DNA from: Yoonia rosea
GTDB lineage: Bacteria; Pseudomonadota; Alphaproteobacteria; Rhodobacterales; Rhodobacteraceae
NCBI RefSeq assembly: GCF_900156505.1
Contig: NZ_FTPR01000003.1
Coordinates: 186,001 to 250,000, forward strand
Length of the DNA stretch: 64,000 nt
Direction: 5' to 3'
Shown: piece after piece, positions 1 to 9,272 of the stretch
Position numbering within the stretch: the first letter of the stretch is position 1
Layout of the letters: each line of letters starts with the position of its first letter
Made by a program: the position numbers and the translations under genes
Notes under the pieces: generated by a model
Seen by the model: the letters and a program-made list of their open reading frames with translations, nothing else
Told to the model about the DNA's origin: nothing
Database searches by the model: none

Positions 1-288
1 GCACCGTCCACGATTTTGTTTCAGGGCCCGCTTCTGGACTATGGCACCGTAGTGATTCTGGAACCGGCTGCTGACATCATGTTCGTCATGGCAGGATTTG
101 CCGAGGTCTTCGGCGTGGCGGGGCAGGTGGTCCCGATGGGTGCGCCAATCGGGCTTTTGGCGGCAAATGACAGGAAATTGACTGAAAATTTTGGGATTGC
201 GACTGGGCAGCCCGGCTCTGCCCTTTATCTTGAGGTCAGAGAGGGGCAAACTCCGGTGAACCCCGCCGCGTGGTTTGCGGTCGAGTAG
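1..288 (+). CDS. EnvC-like M23 (LytM) domain protein, C-terminal part
   Basis: The gene enters from the left edge, so only about 95 C-terminal residues are visible and the frame is open from base 1. They fit the end of a LytM/peptidase M23 domain: a GTVVILEP strand, the PMGAPIGLL turn and the LEVREG...VNPAAWF ending. The usual metal-binding HxH of active M23 enzymes (HLHFE) reads ALYLE here, so this copy looks catalytically dead, as in EnvC-type amidase activators. It lies 13 nt upstream of ctpA, a pairing (M23 then CtpA) that is common in alphaproteobacteria. A role in activating cell-wall amidases at division is inferred from family and context. Confidence 0.75.
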   Translation, partial: APSTILFQGPLLDYGTVVILEPAADIMFVMAGFAEVFGVAGQVVPMGAPIGLLAANDRKLTENFGIATGQPGSALYLEVREGQTPVNPAAWFAVE

Positions 289-301
289 GTAAGGAAAAAA
301 G

Positions 302-1642
302 ATGAAAAAGCTGATGTTGGCCGCCACTGGTGGTGCTGTCTTGGGACTGGTTGTGACGACGCAGATTGCGGGGCCACTTGTGGCGCAAGAAGCGGAGCAG
401 AGCACCAGCGTTTATGAGCAGCTTGATCTTTTTGGCGATATTTTCGAGCGGATCCGTTCGAACTACGTGGAAGAAGTTGACGACCGCGAACTGATCGAGG
501 CCGCTATTAACGGGATGCTGACATCGCTTGATCCGCACTCGAGCTATCTGTCCCCCGAAGCGGCGCAGCGCATGCGTGTCAGCACCTCGGGCGAATTCGG
601 CGGTCTGGGGATCGAAGTCACCCAGGAAGAGGGATGGGTGAAAGTGGTGTCCCCGATGGATGGCACCCCGGCCGAGGCCGCAGGCATCGAAGCAGGTGAT
701 TTTATCACTGCCGTTGACGGTGAAAGCGTATTGGGCCTGACCTTGGACGAAGCGGTGCAGATGATGCGCGGCCCCGTTGGTGCCGAGATTATTGTCACCA
801 TCGTGCGCGAAGGCGAGGTCGAGCCTTTTGACGTCTCGATCATCCGCGATACGATCAAACTGACCGCCGTACGCAGCCGCACCGAGGGCAACGCGGTTGT
901 CTTGCGGGTCACAACGTTCAACGAACAGACCTTCCCGAACCTGGCGGAAGGGATCGAAGAACAAGTGGCCGAGGCTGGTGGTATCGACAATATTGACGGC
1001 TTTGTCGTTGACCTGCGCAACAACCCCGGCGGTCTGCTCAGTCAAGCGGTCTATGTCTCTGACGCCTTCCTTGATGCGGGTGAAATCGTCTCCACACGCG
1101 GGCGGCGGGCATCTGACGGTGACCGCTTCAATGCCACACCCGGTGATCTGGCCGAAGGCAAACCGATCGTTGTCCTGATCAATGGTGGGTCCGCCTCGGC
1201 ATCGGAAATTGTGGCGGGTGCGCTGCAAGACCACCGCCGCGCCATCATCGTTGGCACCAATTCCTTTGGCAAAGGGTCTGTCCAGACGGTTGTTCCCCTC
1301 AGCCAGGACGGGGCGATGCGCCTGACAACTGCGCGTTATTACACACCGTCGGGCCGGTCCATCCAGTCGCTCGGAATTTCTCCGGACATCATTGTGGAAC
1401 AGCCCCGTCCACGCCCCGTGGATGAAGAAGAGGCAGAAGCAGGTACACCACGGACCGAAGCAGGTTTGCGCGGTTCTTTGGAGAATGACAGCCTGACAGA
1501 GGACGAAATCCGCCAGATCGAAGAAGATCGCGCGCGCGCCGAGGCTGCGGCAGCCCTGCGCGAGGATGATTATCAACTGGCCTATGCTATTGATATCCTG
1601 AAGGGTTTGAACGCACTGGGCCCACTGTCGGGTAGCGAGTGA
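302..1642 (+). CDS. ctpA: S41 family carboxy-terminal processing protease CtpA
   Basis: This 446-residue protein is a periplasmic serine protease that trims or degrades proteins from the C terminus. An N-terminal signal peptide or anchor (residues 1-29) is followed by a PDZ domain (about 95-175, GLGIEV motif) and the S41 domain (about 190-365). The catalytic pair is visible as Ser299 in GGSASASEI and Lys324 in SFGKGS, with the conserved Asp310 between them. The C-terminal third is acidic and charged, rich in Glu and Ala. An AAGGAAAAAA-type ribosome site precedes the ATG. It is probably co-transcribed with the M23 gene just upstream; in other bacteria CtpA-type proteases control peptidoglycan hydrolases. 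Confidence 0.93.
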   Translation: MKKLMLAATGGAVLGLVVTTQIAGPLVAQEAEQSTSVYEQLDLFGDIFERIRSNYVEEVDDRELIEAAINGMLTSLDPHSSYLSPEAAQRMRVSTSGEFGGLGIEVTQEEGWVKVVSPMDGTPAEAAGIEAGDFITAVDGESVLGLTLDEAVQMMRGPVGAEIIVTIVREGEVEPFDVSIIRDTIKLTAVRSRTEGNAVVLRVTTFNEQTFPNLAEGIEEQVAEAGGIDNIDGFVVDLRNNPGGLLSQAVYVSDAFLDAGEIVSTRGRRASDGDRFNATPGDLAEGKPIVVLINGGSASASEIVAGALQDHRRAIIVGTNSFGKGSVQTVVPLSQDGAMRLTTARYYTPSGRSIQSLGISPDIIVEQPRPRPVDEEEAEAGTPRTEAGLRGSLENDSLTEDEIRQIEEDRARAEAAAALREDDYQLAYAIDILKGLNALGPLSGSE

Positions 1643-1682
1643 GTAAATCGCTCTCCTGATCACGCTGACGTGAGTGACAAAG

Positions 1683-1706
1683 GGAAATAGCGTCCTATTT
1701 CCTTTT
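1683..1706 (+). terminator. Rho-independent terminator after ctpA
   Basis: A perfect 8-bp stem (GGAAATAG / CTATTTCC) with a 4-nt loop (CGTC) is followed directly by four T residues. It lies 40 nt after the ctpA stop and before the separately transcribed metallo-hydrolase gene. Confidence 0.7.
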
Positions 1707-1744
1707 GCATCACCTGACCAAGCGTCACCAATAGGAGAGACACG

Positions 1745-2668
1745 ATGACTAAGCTGACACGCCGCAACCTGCTTGCCGCCGGCACGGCCTTGCCTTTCGC
1801 AAGCCTTGCCGCCGGAGCTGCCCGCGCCGAAGCCCCGATGAAGGGTGCAAGTTTCGCCACACACCGCCGCTTTATGATCGGCGATTTCGAGGTGACAACA
1901 ATCCTTGGCGGCACCACGCCCCGCGACGCGCCTCAGGGCATCTTCGGCATGAACGTGTCGGAAGAAGAATTCGCCGCCGTCAGCCGCGACAACTTCCTGT
2001 CGACCGAGGCATCACAGTTCTTTTTCACACCCACACTGGTGAACACAGGCAGCGAAGTCGTGCTTTTCGATACCGGCCTGAACGCCGCCGCCACCGTCGC
2101 AGCCCTTGAGGGTGCAGGCTACACCGCCGACCAAGTCGATGTTGTTGTCCTGACCCACATGCACGGCGATCACATCGGTGGCTTGATGAACGATGGCGCA
2201 CCAACCTTCGCGAACGCACGTTACGTGACGGGCCAAATGGAGTTTGACCACTGGGCCGGCGCCGAAAACGAAGGCTTTGAGGCGAATGTCCGCCCGCTGG
2301 CCGAAAATATGACTTTCCTTGGTGATGGCGGCGATGTCGTCAGCGGTATCACAGGGATGGCCGCGTTCGGTCACACGCCCGGCCATATGGTCTATCGTCT
2401 AGACAGTGCAGGCGCAGGGCTTGTGATCTTTGCTGACCTCGCCAACCACCCAGTGTGGTCGCTGGCACGCCCCGATTGGGAAGTGCGCTTTGACGCCGAC
2501 AAAGAGGCCGCTGCCGCATCACGCCGCAACGTCTTGGGCATGATCAACGCCGACCGCATCCCCGCCATCGGCTACCACATGCCGTTCCCTGCTGTGGGAT
2601 ATGTCGACACAGGCTCAAACGGTGCCGAGTTCCGCTGGGTGCCCGAAGCGGGCCAGTTGATGGGCTAA
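1745..2668 (+). CDS. Tat-exported MBL-fold metallo-hydrolase
   Basis: The 307-residue protein starts with a twin-arginine signal peptide (TRRNLLAAG, then a hydrophobic stretch ending at ARA-EA near residue 29), so it should be exported folded to the periplasm. The mature part is a metallo-beta-lactamase fold with the dinuclear metal motif HMHGDH at residues 138-143, a later GHTPGHM histidine segment, and a FADL aspartate. The overall form resembles lactonase/quorum-quenching-type or general MBL hydrolases, but the substrate cannot be told from sequence. It has a GGAGA ribosome site and stands alone between two terminators. Confidence 0.85.
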   Translation: MTKLTRRNLLAAGTALPFASLAAGAARAEAPMKGASFATHRRFMIGDFEVTTILGGTTPRDAPQGIFGMNVSEEEFAAVSRDNFLSTEASQFFFTPTLVNTGSEVVLFDTGLNAAATVAALEGAGYTADQVDVVVLTHMHGDHIGGLMNDGAPTFANARYVTGQMEFDHWAGAENEGFEANVRPLAENMTFLGDGGDVVSGITGMAAFGHTPGHMVYRLDSAGAGLVIFADLANHPVWSLARPDWEVRFDADKEAAAASRRNVLGMINADRIPAIGYHMPFPAVGYVDTGSNGAEFRWVPEAGQLMG

Positions 2669-2678
2669 TCGCCTTGCG

Positions 2679-2708
2679 AAAGTCTGGCCACTTTGGTGGT
2701 CAGGCTTT
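2679..2708. terminator. Bidirectional hairpin between convergent genes
   Basis: Two 13-nt arms (AAAGTCTGGCCAC and GTGGTCAGGCTTT) pair at 11 positions, the other two being possible G-U pairs, around a 4-nt loop. The hairpin sits between the stop of the MBL gene and the last codons of the convergent oxidoreductase gene, and AAA/TTT flanks serve both directions. Confidence 0.5.
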
Positions 2709-5144
2709 CACCCTTTCGGATGCGGGATCATAAAACGGCTTCAACTGCGCCTCCGCCTGCACCCGTACCCCCATCACGTCAATCTCGTAGGCGCTTGACA
2801 GCACATCCGCCACGCTCTCGCCTGCGCAGGGCACATATCCCATGCCAAGTGCGGCACCCAGATGGTGGCCATAGCCGCCAGAGCTGAGATGGCTAACAAC
2901 CTTGCCATCCCGCAAAATGGGTTCGTTATGATACAAGAGCGGCTCGGGATCGCGGAGTTTGAATTGCATGAGTCGCCGCTCCAACCCTGCGTCACGTTTG
3001 CTCATCACGGCGTCGCGGCCGATGAAGTCAGCTTTGTCGGTTTTCACAGCAAAGCCTAACCCCGTCTCCAGAACGTGATCCTCAGCCGTGATATCGTGAC
3101 CGAAGTGGCGGAATCCTTTTTCCATGCGCGCCGCATCCATCATATGCATCCCGCAAAGCTTGAGCCCCATGTTCTGTCCCGCCGTATGCAGCACCTCGAA
3201 CACATGCCCCGCCATGTCGGTCGAGACATAGACCTCCCAACCCAGCTCACCCACATAGGTGACGCGATGGGCGCGCGCCAAACCCATGCCGATCTCGATC
3301 TCTTGCGCGGTGCCAAAGGGGTTCACGTCATTGCCAAAATCATTTGGCGACACGGCCTGGAGCAGTTTCCGGCTATTCGGGCCCATGATGGCCAGCACGC
3401 CTTCGCCCGCTGTCACATCGGTGATGACCACGTTGAAATCGCCCATATGGCGCTGCATCCACGTCTGATCCGCCAGACGCGTCGCGGCAGGTGTGACCAC
3501 CAGATAGGCCGTCTCGGACAGGCGGGTGACAGTCACATCGGCCTCAATCCCCGCACGGCTATTCAGAAACTGCGTATAGATAATCTTGCCCTCCGGCACG
3601 TCATGCTGGCCGCCGCCGATATGGTTCAGGAACGCCGTCGCATCGCGCCCCTCAACACGTATTTTCCCGAAAGAGGACATATCATACATCCCCACATTCG
3701 TGCGGATCGCATTCAGTTCGGCGCCAACATTGCCAAAGAAATTCTGCCGCTTCCAAGAGTATGCATATTCCGGCGTCTGCCCCTCATCCGCAAACCAGTT
3801 GGCCCGCTCCCAACCTGCAAGCTCACCCATCACCGCGCCTTGCTCTAGCAGATGTTGGTGGAATGGCGTCCGGCGTACACCGCGCGCGGTGGCCTTTTGG
3901 CGGAAAGGGAAATGGTCGGCATAAAGCAGCCCCAGCGTTTCCTTGGAACGTTCAAACAGATAGGTCTTGTTGCCCTGAAACGGCTGCATCCGGCCAATAT
4001 CCACATCACCCAGATCGAAGGGCTTTTCGCCCGCATCCATCCACTGCGCCAGCGCCATGCCCGCGCCACCGGCAGACTGTATGCCTATCGAATTAAAGCC
4101 CGCAGCCACCCAAACGTTATCCATCTCGGGTGCCAGCCCCAGATGATAGGCGTCATCGGGGGTGAAACTCTCGGGACCATTGAAAAACGTATGAATTCCA
4201 GCTTCCGCAAGCATGGGCATGCGTGCAACAGCGGCTTCGAGGATCGGTTCAAAATGGTCGAAATCCTCGGGCAGTTGATCGAATTCAAAATCTGCTGGGA
4301 TACCATCCATCGCCCAAGGTTTCGCATTTGGCTCAAAGGCGCCCAGCAGGATTTTTCCTGCGTCTTCCTTATAGTAAGCACATTCATCAGGGACACGCAG
4401 AACCGGCAACTGGGTCAGACCGGCAATTGCCTCGGTCACGATATAGAAATGTTCGCAGGCATGTAGCGGCACATTCACGCCCGCCATACGGCCCACTTCA
4501 TGGCCCCACATCCCTGCGCAATTGACAATCATATCGCAGGTCATCGTGCCATGCGCGTCAGCGGTTTCCCAATCCACGGATTGCACGCGGCGCCCCGCCT
4601 TATTGATCCTAGTGACCTTGGTACGTTCAGCCACCACGGCGCCCTTCATGCGCGCGCCCTTGGCCAGCGAAAGCGCGATGTTGGAAGGGTCGCCTTGACC
4701 ATCTTTGGGCAGATAGACACCACCCGTCACACCGTCGATATTCAGATGCGCGTAGCGGTCCTTGATCTCACTGGGCGAGATTTCCTCAATCTCTACCCCG
4801 AACGCCCGTGCCATCCCCGCAGAGCGTGAAAGCTCTTCGCGGCGCTCCTCTGTCAGCGCCACGGTGATTGACCCCACACGCTTGAAACCGGTCGCGACAC
4901 CTGTCTCATTTTCCAGATTGCCATAAAGCTCTTGGCTGTATTTCGCGAGCTTGGTCATATTCGCCGTCGCGCGCAGCTGCGCGATCAATCCGGCCGCATG
5001 CCATGTGGTGCCGGAGGTCAGCTGTTTGCGTTCCAGCAGCACCACGTCTTTCCACCCCAACTGGGCCAGATGATAGGCGACCGAACAGCCAATGACGCCC
5101 CCTCCGATGATGACCACACGGGCATGCTTTGGAAGGTTTGTCAT
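2700..5144 (-). CDS. DAO-GcvT fusion oxidoreductase (dimethylglycine/sarcosine dehydrogenase type)
   Basis: This 814-residue protein has an N-terminal FAD-binding DAO domain with the Rossmann motif VIIGGGVIGCSVAYHLA (about residues 11-27), a linker domain, and a C-terminal GcvT/aminomethyltransferase half that would bind tetrahydrofolate. This arrangement is that of dimethylglycine and sarcosine dehydrogenases, which oxidatively remove N-methyl groups and pass the one-carbon unit to folate. It is the last gene of a minus-strand operon, 33 nt after the homocysteine methyltransferase. A paralogue with the same domain order lies at the other side of that gene. The exact N-methyl substrate is inferred, not shown. 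Confidence 0.85.
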   Translation of the reverse strand: MTNLPKHARVVIIGGGVIGCSVAYHLAQLGWKDVVLLERKQLTSGTTWHAAGLIAQLRATANMTKLAKYSQELYGNLENETGVATGFKRVGSITVALTEERREELSRSAGMARAFGVEIEEISPSEIKDRYAHLNIDGVTGGVYLPKDGQGDPSNIALSLAKGARMKGAVVAERTKVTRINKAGRRVQSVDWETADAHGTMTCDMIVNCAGMWGHEVGRMAGVNVPLHACEHFYIVTEAIAGLTQLPVLRVPDECAYYKEDAGKILLGAFEPNAKPWAMDGIPADFEFDQLPEDFDHFEPILEAAVARMPMLAEAGIHTFFNGPESFTPDDAYHLGLAPEMDNVWVAAGFNSIGIQSAGGAGMALAQWMDAGEKPFDLGDVDIGRMQPFQGNKTYLFERSKETLGLLYADHFPFRQKATARGVRRTPFHQHLLEQGAVMGELAGWERANWFADEGQTPEYAYSWKRQNFFGNVGAELNAIRTNVGMYDMSSFGKIRVEGRDATAFLNHIGGGQHDVPEGKIIYTQFLNSRAGIEADVTVTRLSETAYLVVTPAATRLADQTWMQRHMGDFNVVITDVTAGEGVLAIMGPNSRKLLQAVSPNDFGNDVNPFGTAQEIEIGMGLARAHRVTYVGELGWEVYVSTDMAGHVFEVLHTAGQNMGLKLCGMHMMDAARMEKGFRHFGHDITAEDHVLETGLGFAVKTDKADFIGRDAVMSKRDAGLERRLMQFKLRDPEPLLYHNEPILRDGKVVSHLSSGGYGHHLGAALGMGYVPCAGESVADVLSSAYEIDVMGVRVQAEAQLKPFYDPASERVKA

Positions 5145-5177
5145 TGCATTTTATCCTATTTACCAAAAAGTCGGCCG

Positions 5178-6056
5178 TTATGGTGTGGTAATTTGATGTC
5201 CGGCGGCTTTGATTTTTTCCGCCAGCTTCGCGATATGCGCAGGCCCGACCTCGCAGCAGCCACCGACAATTGTAGCCCCCTGATCAATCCAGCCCATCAC
5301 GAAACCTGCGTATTCCTCAGGCCCAAGGTCCTTGCGCGCGGTCAGCGCATCGACCGTGGGTTTGTCACCCAGGAACCCTTCGCTGATCTTGGTAAACCCG
5401 TTGGCATAGCCGCCAAAGGGTTTGCCTGACGTGGCCAGAATACCCATCGTGGTGCTGATTGCTTCGGGCGAAGAGCAATTCGCCAGAATTGCGCTGGCAT
5501 CCCCCGCCACGGCAAAGACATCTGCCACAGGCTCACCCGAGCGCAGCTTTGTGCCATCGTTTTCATCCACCGTCAGCGCAAGCCAGACAGGTTTGCCGGT
5601 CGCAACAGTCGCTTCAAGGATCGCACGGGCGTGGGCAACAGAGGCAACGGTTTCACAAATGAGACTGTCGACGTGCGGTGCCAGCATATTGGCCACCTCG
5701 GCATAGGTCGCCACAGCGACATCATGCGGGGGCATCAGATCAGGACGGTAGGACGCGCGCAGGGGTCCGATTGAGCCCGCCAGAACACCCACACCTTTCG
5801 CCTCTTCGAGTGCGGCCTTTTGCAGGTTGGCAAAGTGACCTTCCATGCCGGTCCCTTCGAGCCTGTCGCGCAGGACGGCATAGGTGTTGGTGGTATGGAC
5901 CGTCGCACCTGCGGCGCGGTAATCGGCATGCACCTGGGCCACCAGTCCGGGGTGATCAATCATCACCTGCGTGGACCAAAGCGGTGTGGGCCGGTCACCG
6001 GCACGATGGACAAGTTCCTGTCCCATGCCGCCGTCAAGAAGGATGATATCTGTCAC
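5178..6056 (-). CDS. Homocysteine S-methyltransferase family protein (betaine-homocysteine type)
   Basis: A 292-residue zinc methyltransferase that moves a methyl group to homocysteine to form methionine. The three zinc-binding cysteines are present: Cys194 in LANCSS and Cys267-Cys268 in VGGCCEVG; the N-terminal LLDGGMGQEL motif is also typical. Its position between two DAO-GcvT oxidoreductases fits glycine betaine as donor, which would yield dimethylglycine for the neighbours to demethylate further. S-methylmethionine or another methyl donor remains possible. Gaps to both neighbours are under 40 nt, so the three are probably one transcript. Confidence 0.85.
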   Translation of the reverse strand: MTDIILLDGGMGQELVHRAGDRPTPLWSTQVMIDHPGLVAQVHADYRAAGATVHTTNTYAVLRDRLEGTGMEGHFANLQKAALEEAKGVGVLAGSIGPLRASYRPDLMPPHDVAVATYAEVANMLAPHVDSLICETVASVAHARAILEATVATGKPVWLALTVDENDGTKLRSGEPVADVFAVAGDASAILANCSSPEAISTTMGILATSGKPFGGYANGFTKISEGFLGDKPTVDALTARKDLGPEEYAGFVMGWIDQGATIVGGCCEVGPAHIAKLAEKIKAAGHQITTP

Positions 6057-6094
6057 GAAATGCGTCTCCGAATGTTATAGGTGCGATGGCAAGA

Positions 6095-8548
6095 TCACGC
6101 CCTGATCCGCATGTTCTGCGGGTCCCACAGGGGCTGATCCTCTTGGATCGTCGCTATATAACGTTCGCCGTAGATATCAACGTGAACCTTTGCCCCCGGC
6201 ACGGCGGCATCGGCGCGCAGCATCCCCAGTGCGATGGATTTATCCACGCGGTAGCCCCAGCCGCCTGACGTGGTTTCGCCCGCAACCTCATCGCCGATCC
6301 AGATTGTGGACATGTAAGGCGCATCCGCAGGGCTGGGGTTGTCCAGTGTCAGCGTGACAAAACGCTTCTTCACACCCGTCTGTTTTTCCGCCAAGAGAGC
6401 CGCCTTGCCGGTGAAATCCTGCGGTTTGTCGAATTTGATAAACCGCTCCAGCCCGCCTTCGAGAAGTGAATAATCCGTGCTCAGATCACCTTTCCACGCG
6501 CGATAGCCCTTTTCCAGCCGCAGCGCGTTCAGCGCGAACATGCCAAAGGGCACGGCCCCCGCACCAAGCACCGCGTCATAGAGCGCAGGGATATTGGCAT
6601 TGGCGGCATGAATTTCCCAACCCAACTCGCCCGCGAAACTGACCCGTGCCAGCGCACAGTCAACACCAGCAACTTTTGCCGCCTGATGGCTTAACCACCC
6701 TGCCGACAAATCTGCCTCGGTCCCGATGCTTTCAAACAGTTCCCGCGCCTTTGGCCCGGTCACGATCAAGGTGGAATATTCCGTTGTGTGGTCGGTCAGC
6801 GAGAGGCCTTCATCGAGCGCCCCGCGCAACACATCATAGTCATGCCATTGCGCGGTGGCCGCGGTAATCAGCGTAAACTGATCCTCGCCGTGCCGCATGA
6901 CCGACATCTCGGTCAGGATCCGTCCGCGATCATCGGCGAAATAGGCGAGGTTCATGCGCCCGACCTTCGGCAAACCGCCCGCGATCCGTCCGCGCAACCA
7001 TTCGGCGGCACCGTTACCGGAGAGATTGAACCGCGAAAAACCCGGCAGGTCCAACACGCCCACACCATCGCGGACAGCCTCGCACTCTTCCTTCACGCGT
7101 GGCTGCCAAGGGCCTGCGCGCTCCCATGTCTCGGTCGCCTCAAGCGAAGTATCGTCACCATCCTTGGCAAACCAGTTGGCGCGCTCCCACCCGTTATAGG
7201 CCCCCATCTGGCCACCCAAGGCGATCACCTTGTCATGGACAGGTGATAGTTTCTTGTTGCGCCCCGCTGGCCACATCTTGTGCGGGAAATGCATGCCGTA
7301 TTCGTGGCCGTAGATTTCCATCGCCTTCTGGTGGCAGTAATCCTGATCGGTGTAATCGGTATAGCGGCGCGGATCGCAGGCCCACATATCCCACTCGGTC
7401 TGGCCATCGACGATCCATTCGGCAGCGACCTTGCCCGCACCGCCGCCTTGGGTAATGCCGAAGGTAAAGACGCACGCTTCAAACGCATTCTTCACGCCTG
7501 GCATCGGACCAAGCAGCGGCAGACCATCCGGGGCATAAGGGATTGGCCCGTTGATCACGCGGCCCACGCCCGCGGTGCCAAGGATCGGCACGCGCGCCAT
7601 GGCATCTTCGATATACCACTCCAACCGTTCCAGATCGTCGGGGTACAGTTGGAAGCTAAAATCCTCGGGCTGCGGATCATCGGGGGTCACCCAATGTGCC
7701 TTGCAGTTGCGTTCATAAGGCCCAAGGTTCAGCCCGTTCTTGTCCTGCCGCAGATAGTAAGAGCTATCCACATCGCGTAACAACGGCACCTTATGGCCCA
7801 TTTTTTCGGTCCAGGCTTTCAGCTCGGGAATTTCCTCGGTCAGGAAAAACTGGTGCGACATCGTCACCATTGGCACGGTACGCCCCCCATAGGGTTTGAA
7901 CCATTCGCCGACACGCTGGGCATAATATCCGGCCGCATTCACCACTTTTTCGCAGTCAATATCGCCCTTTTCGGTATGCACGGTCCACGTGCCATTCGGG
8001 TGCTGGGTCACGCCCGTCGCACTGCAAAACCGCTCGATCTTGGCGCCCATCTGGCGCGCGCCTTTGGCCAAGGCCTGCGTCAGTTGCGCGGGGTCAATAT
8101 CACCGTCGTCAGGATCATAAAGCGCGCCTTCCAGATCATGTGTCTCAAGAAACGGATACATCTCTTTCGCGTCATCCGGCGTCATCAGCCGCAAATTCAG
8201 CCCCTGATAATTGCCCATGCTCATCGCGCGGGCGAATTCCTGCATGCGTTCCTTGGAATGCGCCAGCCGGATGGACCCGGTGACGTGATAGTTCATCGGG
8301 TAATCCACCTCTTCGGCCAGTCCTTTATAAAGGCCCAGCGAATAGCGCTGCATGTTCATCACAGCCCAGGATGTGCTGAAAGACGGACAATTTCCTGCGG
8401 CATGCCAGGTAGAGCCAGCGGTCAACTCGTTCTTTTCCAGCAAGACACAGTCGGTCCAGCCCTTCTTGGCGAGATGGTAAAGGGTCGACACCCCCACAAC
8501 ACCGCCACCAATAATCACAACACGTGCAGTTGTCGGGAAGTCAGTCAT
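6095..8548 (-). CDS. DAO-GcvT fusion oxidoreductase (dimethylglycine dehydrogenase type), second copy
   Basis: The chosen ATG gives 817 residues and places the FAD motif VVIIGGGVVGVSTLYHLA close to the N terminus; it has an AAGG ribosome site, whereas the frame stays open 33 codons further upstream without conserved sequence. Domains are the same as in the copy at 2700-5144: FAD/DAO oxidase, linker, then a folate-binding GcvT half. The two paralogues differ strongly in sequence, so they probably act on successive substrates (for example dimethylglycine, then sarcosine). This is the first enzyme gene after the regulator in the operon. Confidence 0.85.
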   Translation of the reverse strand: MTDFPTTARVVIIGGGVVGVSTLYHLAKKGWTDCVLLEKNELTAGSTWHAAGNCPSFSTSWAVMNMQRYSLGLYKGLAEEVDYPMNYHVTGSIRLAHSKERMQEFARAMSMGNYQGLNLRLMTPDDAKEMYPFLETHDLEGALYDPDDGDIDPAQLTQALAKGARQMGAKIERFCSATGVTQHPNGTWTVHTEKGDIDCEKVVNAAGYYAQRVGEWFKPYGGRTVPMVTMSHQFFLTEEIPELKAWTEKMGHKVPLLRDVDSSYYLRQDKNGLNLGPYERNCKAHWVTPDDPQPEDFSFQLYPDDLERLEWYIEDAMARVPILGTAGVGRVINGPIPYAPDGLPLLGPMPGVKNAFEACVFTFGITQGGGAGKVAAEWIVDGQTEWDMWACDPRRYTDYTDQDYCHQKAMEIYGHEYGMHFPHKMWPAGRNKKLSPVHDKVIALGGQMGAYNGWERANWFAKDGDDTSLEATETWERAGPWQPRVKEECEAVRDGVGVLDLPGFSRFNLSGNGAAEWLRGRIAGGLPKVGRMNLAYFADDRGRILTEMSVMRHGEDQFTLITAATAQWHDYDVLRGALDEGLSLTDHTTEYSTLIVTGPKARELFESIGTEADLSAGWLSHQAAKVAGVDCALARVSFAGELGWEIHAANANIPALYDAVLGAGAVPFGMFALNALRLEKGYRAWKGDLSTDYSLLEGGLERFIKFDKPQDFTGKAALLAEKQTGVKKRFVTLTLDNPSPADAPYMSTIWIGDEVAGETTSGGWGYRVDKSIALGMLRADAAVPGAKVHVDIYGERYIATIQEDQPLWDPQNMRIRA

Positions 8549-8607
8549 ATCGTTTACCTTCTCTGGTCGGCGGTATCTAGGGCATGGTGCAGCGTCATCG
8601 CGGGCCC

Positions 8608-9198
8608 TCAATAGATCGGAGGAGAGATCACCCAGACGATCTCGCACGTGGTGTCATGTTTGTTCCACCACTGGAACTTCTGTCCGCGCAAACGGAAGCT
8701 ATCGCCGGCCTCAAGCGCGAAGTGCTGGCCATCAAGCGCAATCTCAAACTTGCCTTTGATGATATAGCAGACCTCTTGGGTCGGCCGGCTCACGGGTTCG
8801 GGCAGGAATGAGTGGGGGGCGAAGGCGGAATGGATGACCTCAAAATCATCCGTCAGATCAGGTGACAAAAGCGCCTCGGTCAAGCCTTCGGTCCGGCTGC
8901 CGATCGGGCGGCGGGCATGGGCCCGCACGATATGGCCTTCTTCCTCTGGGGGAATTGCAACCTTCAAAAAGCTGGATATCGAAACATCAAGGGCTTTTGC
9001 GATGCGGGCCAGATCGGCGCCGTCAGGATAGGATAAATCGCGCTCAACCTGGCTCAGCCAGCCAACGGAACGGCCCAGCGTTGCAGCCAGTTCAACCAGC
9101 GTAATCCGCCGTGCCTTGCGCAAGGACCGTATGTCCGCTCCAAGCGATGAAACGGTGACATTTTCATCCCGCATGATCGCACCATGAAAAAATGACAT
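8608..9198 (-). CDS. XRE family transcriptional regulator with C-terminal cupin domain
   Basis: In this 196-residue protein, residues about 20-75 form a helix-turn-helix of the XRE/Cro type (LVELAATLGRSVGWLSQVERD). The C-terminal half (about 120-190) is a small cupin barrel (GKFEIALDGQHFALEAGDSF) that probably senses a small ligand. This HTH-cupin layout is common among regulators placed beside amine and betaine catabolic genes. It lies 59 nt upstream of the DAO-GcvT/methyltransferase genes on the same strand, so it is the likely local regulator. An internal ATG at residue 9 is an alternative start. Confidence 0.88.
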   Translation of the reverse strand: MSFFHGAIMRDENVTVSSLGADIRSLRKARRITLVELAATLGRSVGWLSQVERDLSYPDGADLARIAKALDVSISSFLKVAIPPEEEGHIVRAHARRPIGSRTEGLTEALLSPDLTDDFEVIHSAFAPHSFLPEPVSRPTQEVCYIIKGKFEIALDGQHFALEAGDSFRLRGQKFQWWNKHDTTCEIVWVISPPIY

Positions 9199-9272
9199 AA
9201 ATATTCATATACCGTGGTCCTTAGCGTTTGCATAATAGTTTTTGTGCTGAATGCTGCAGATATTGCCAGTGG

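Noticed and set aside
236..1864. A 542-codon open frame antisense to ctpA and the MBL gene
   Set aside because: Its translation is Arg/His-rich without family motifs, and both genes on the other strand are well supported; it is a shadow caused by the high G+C content.
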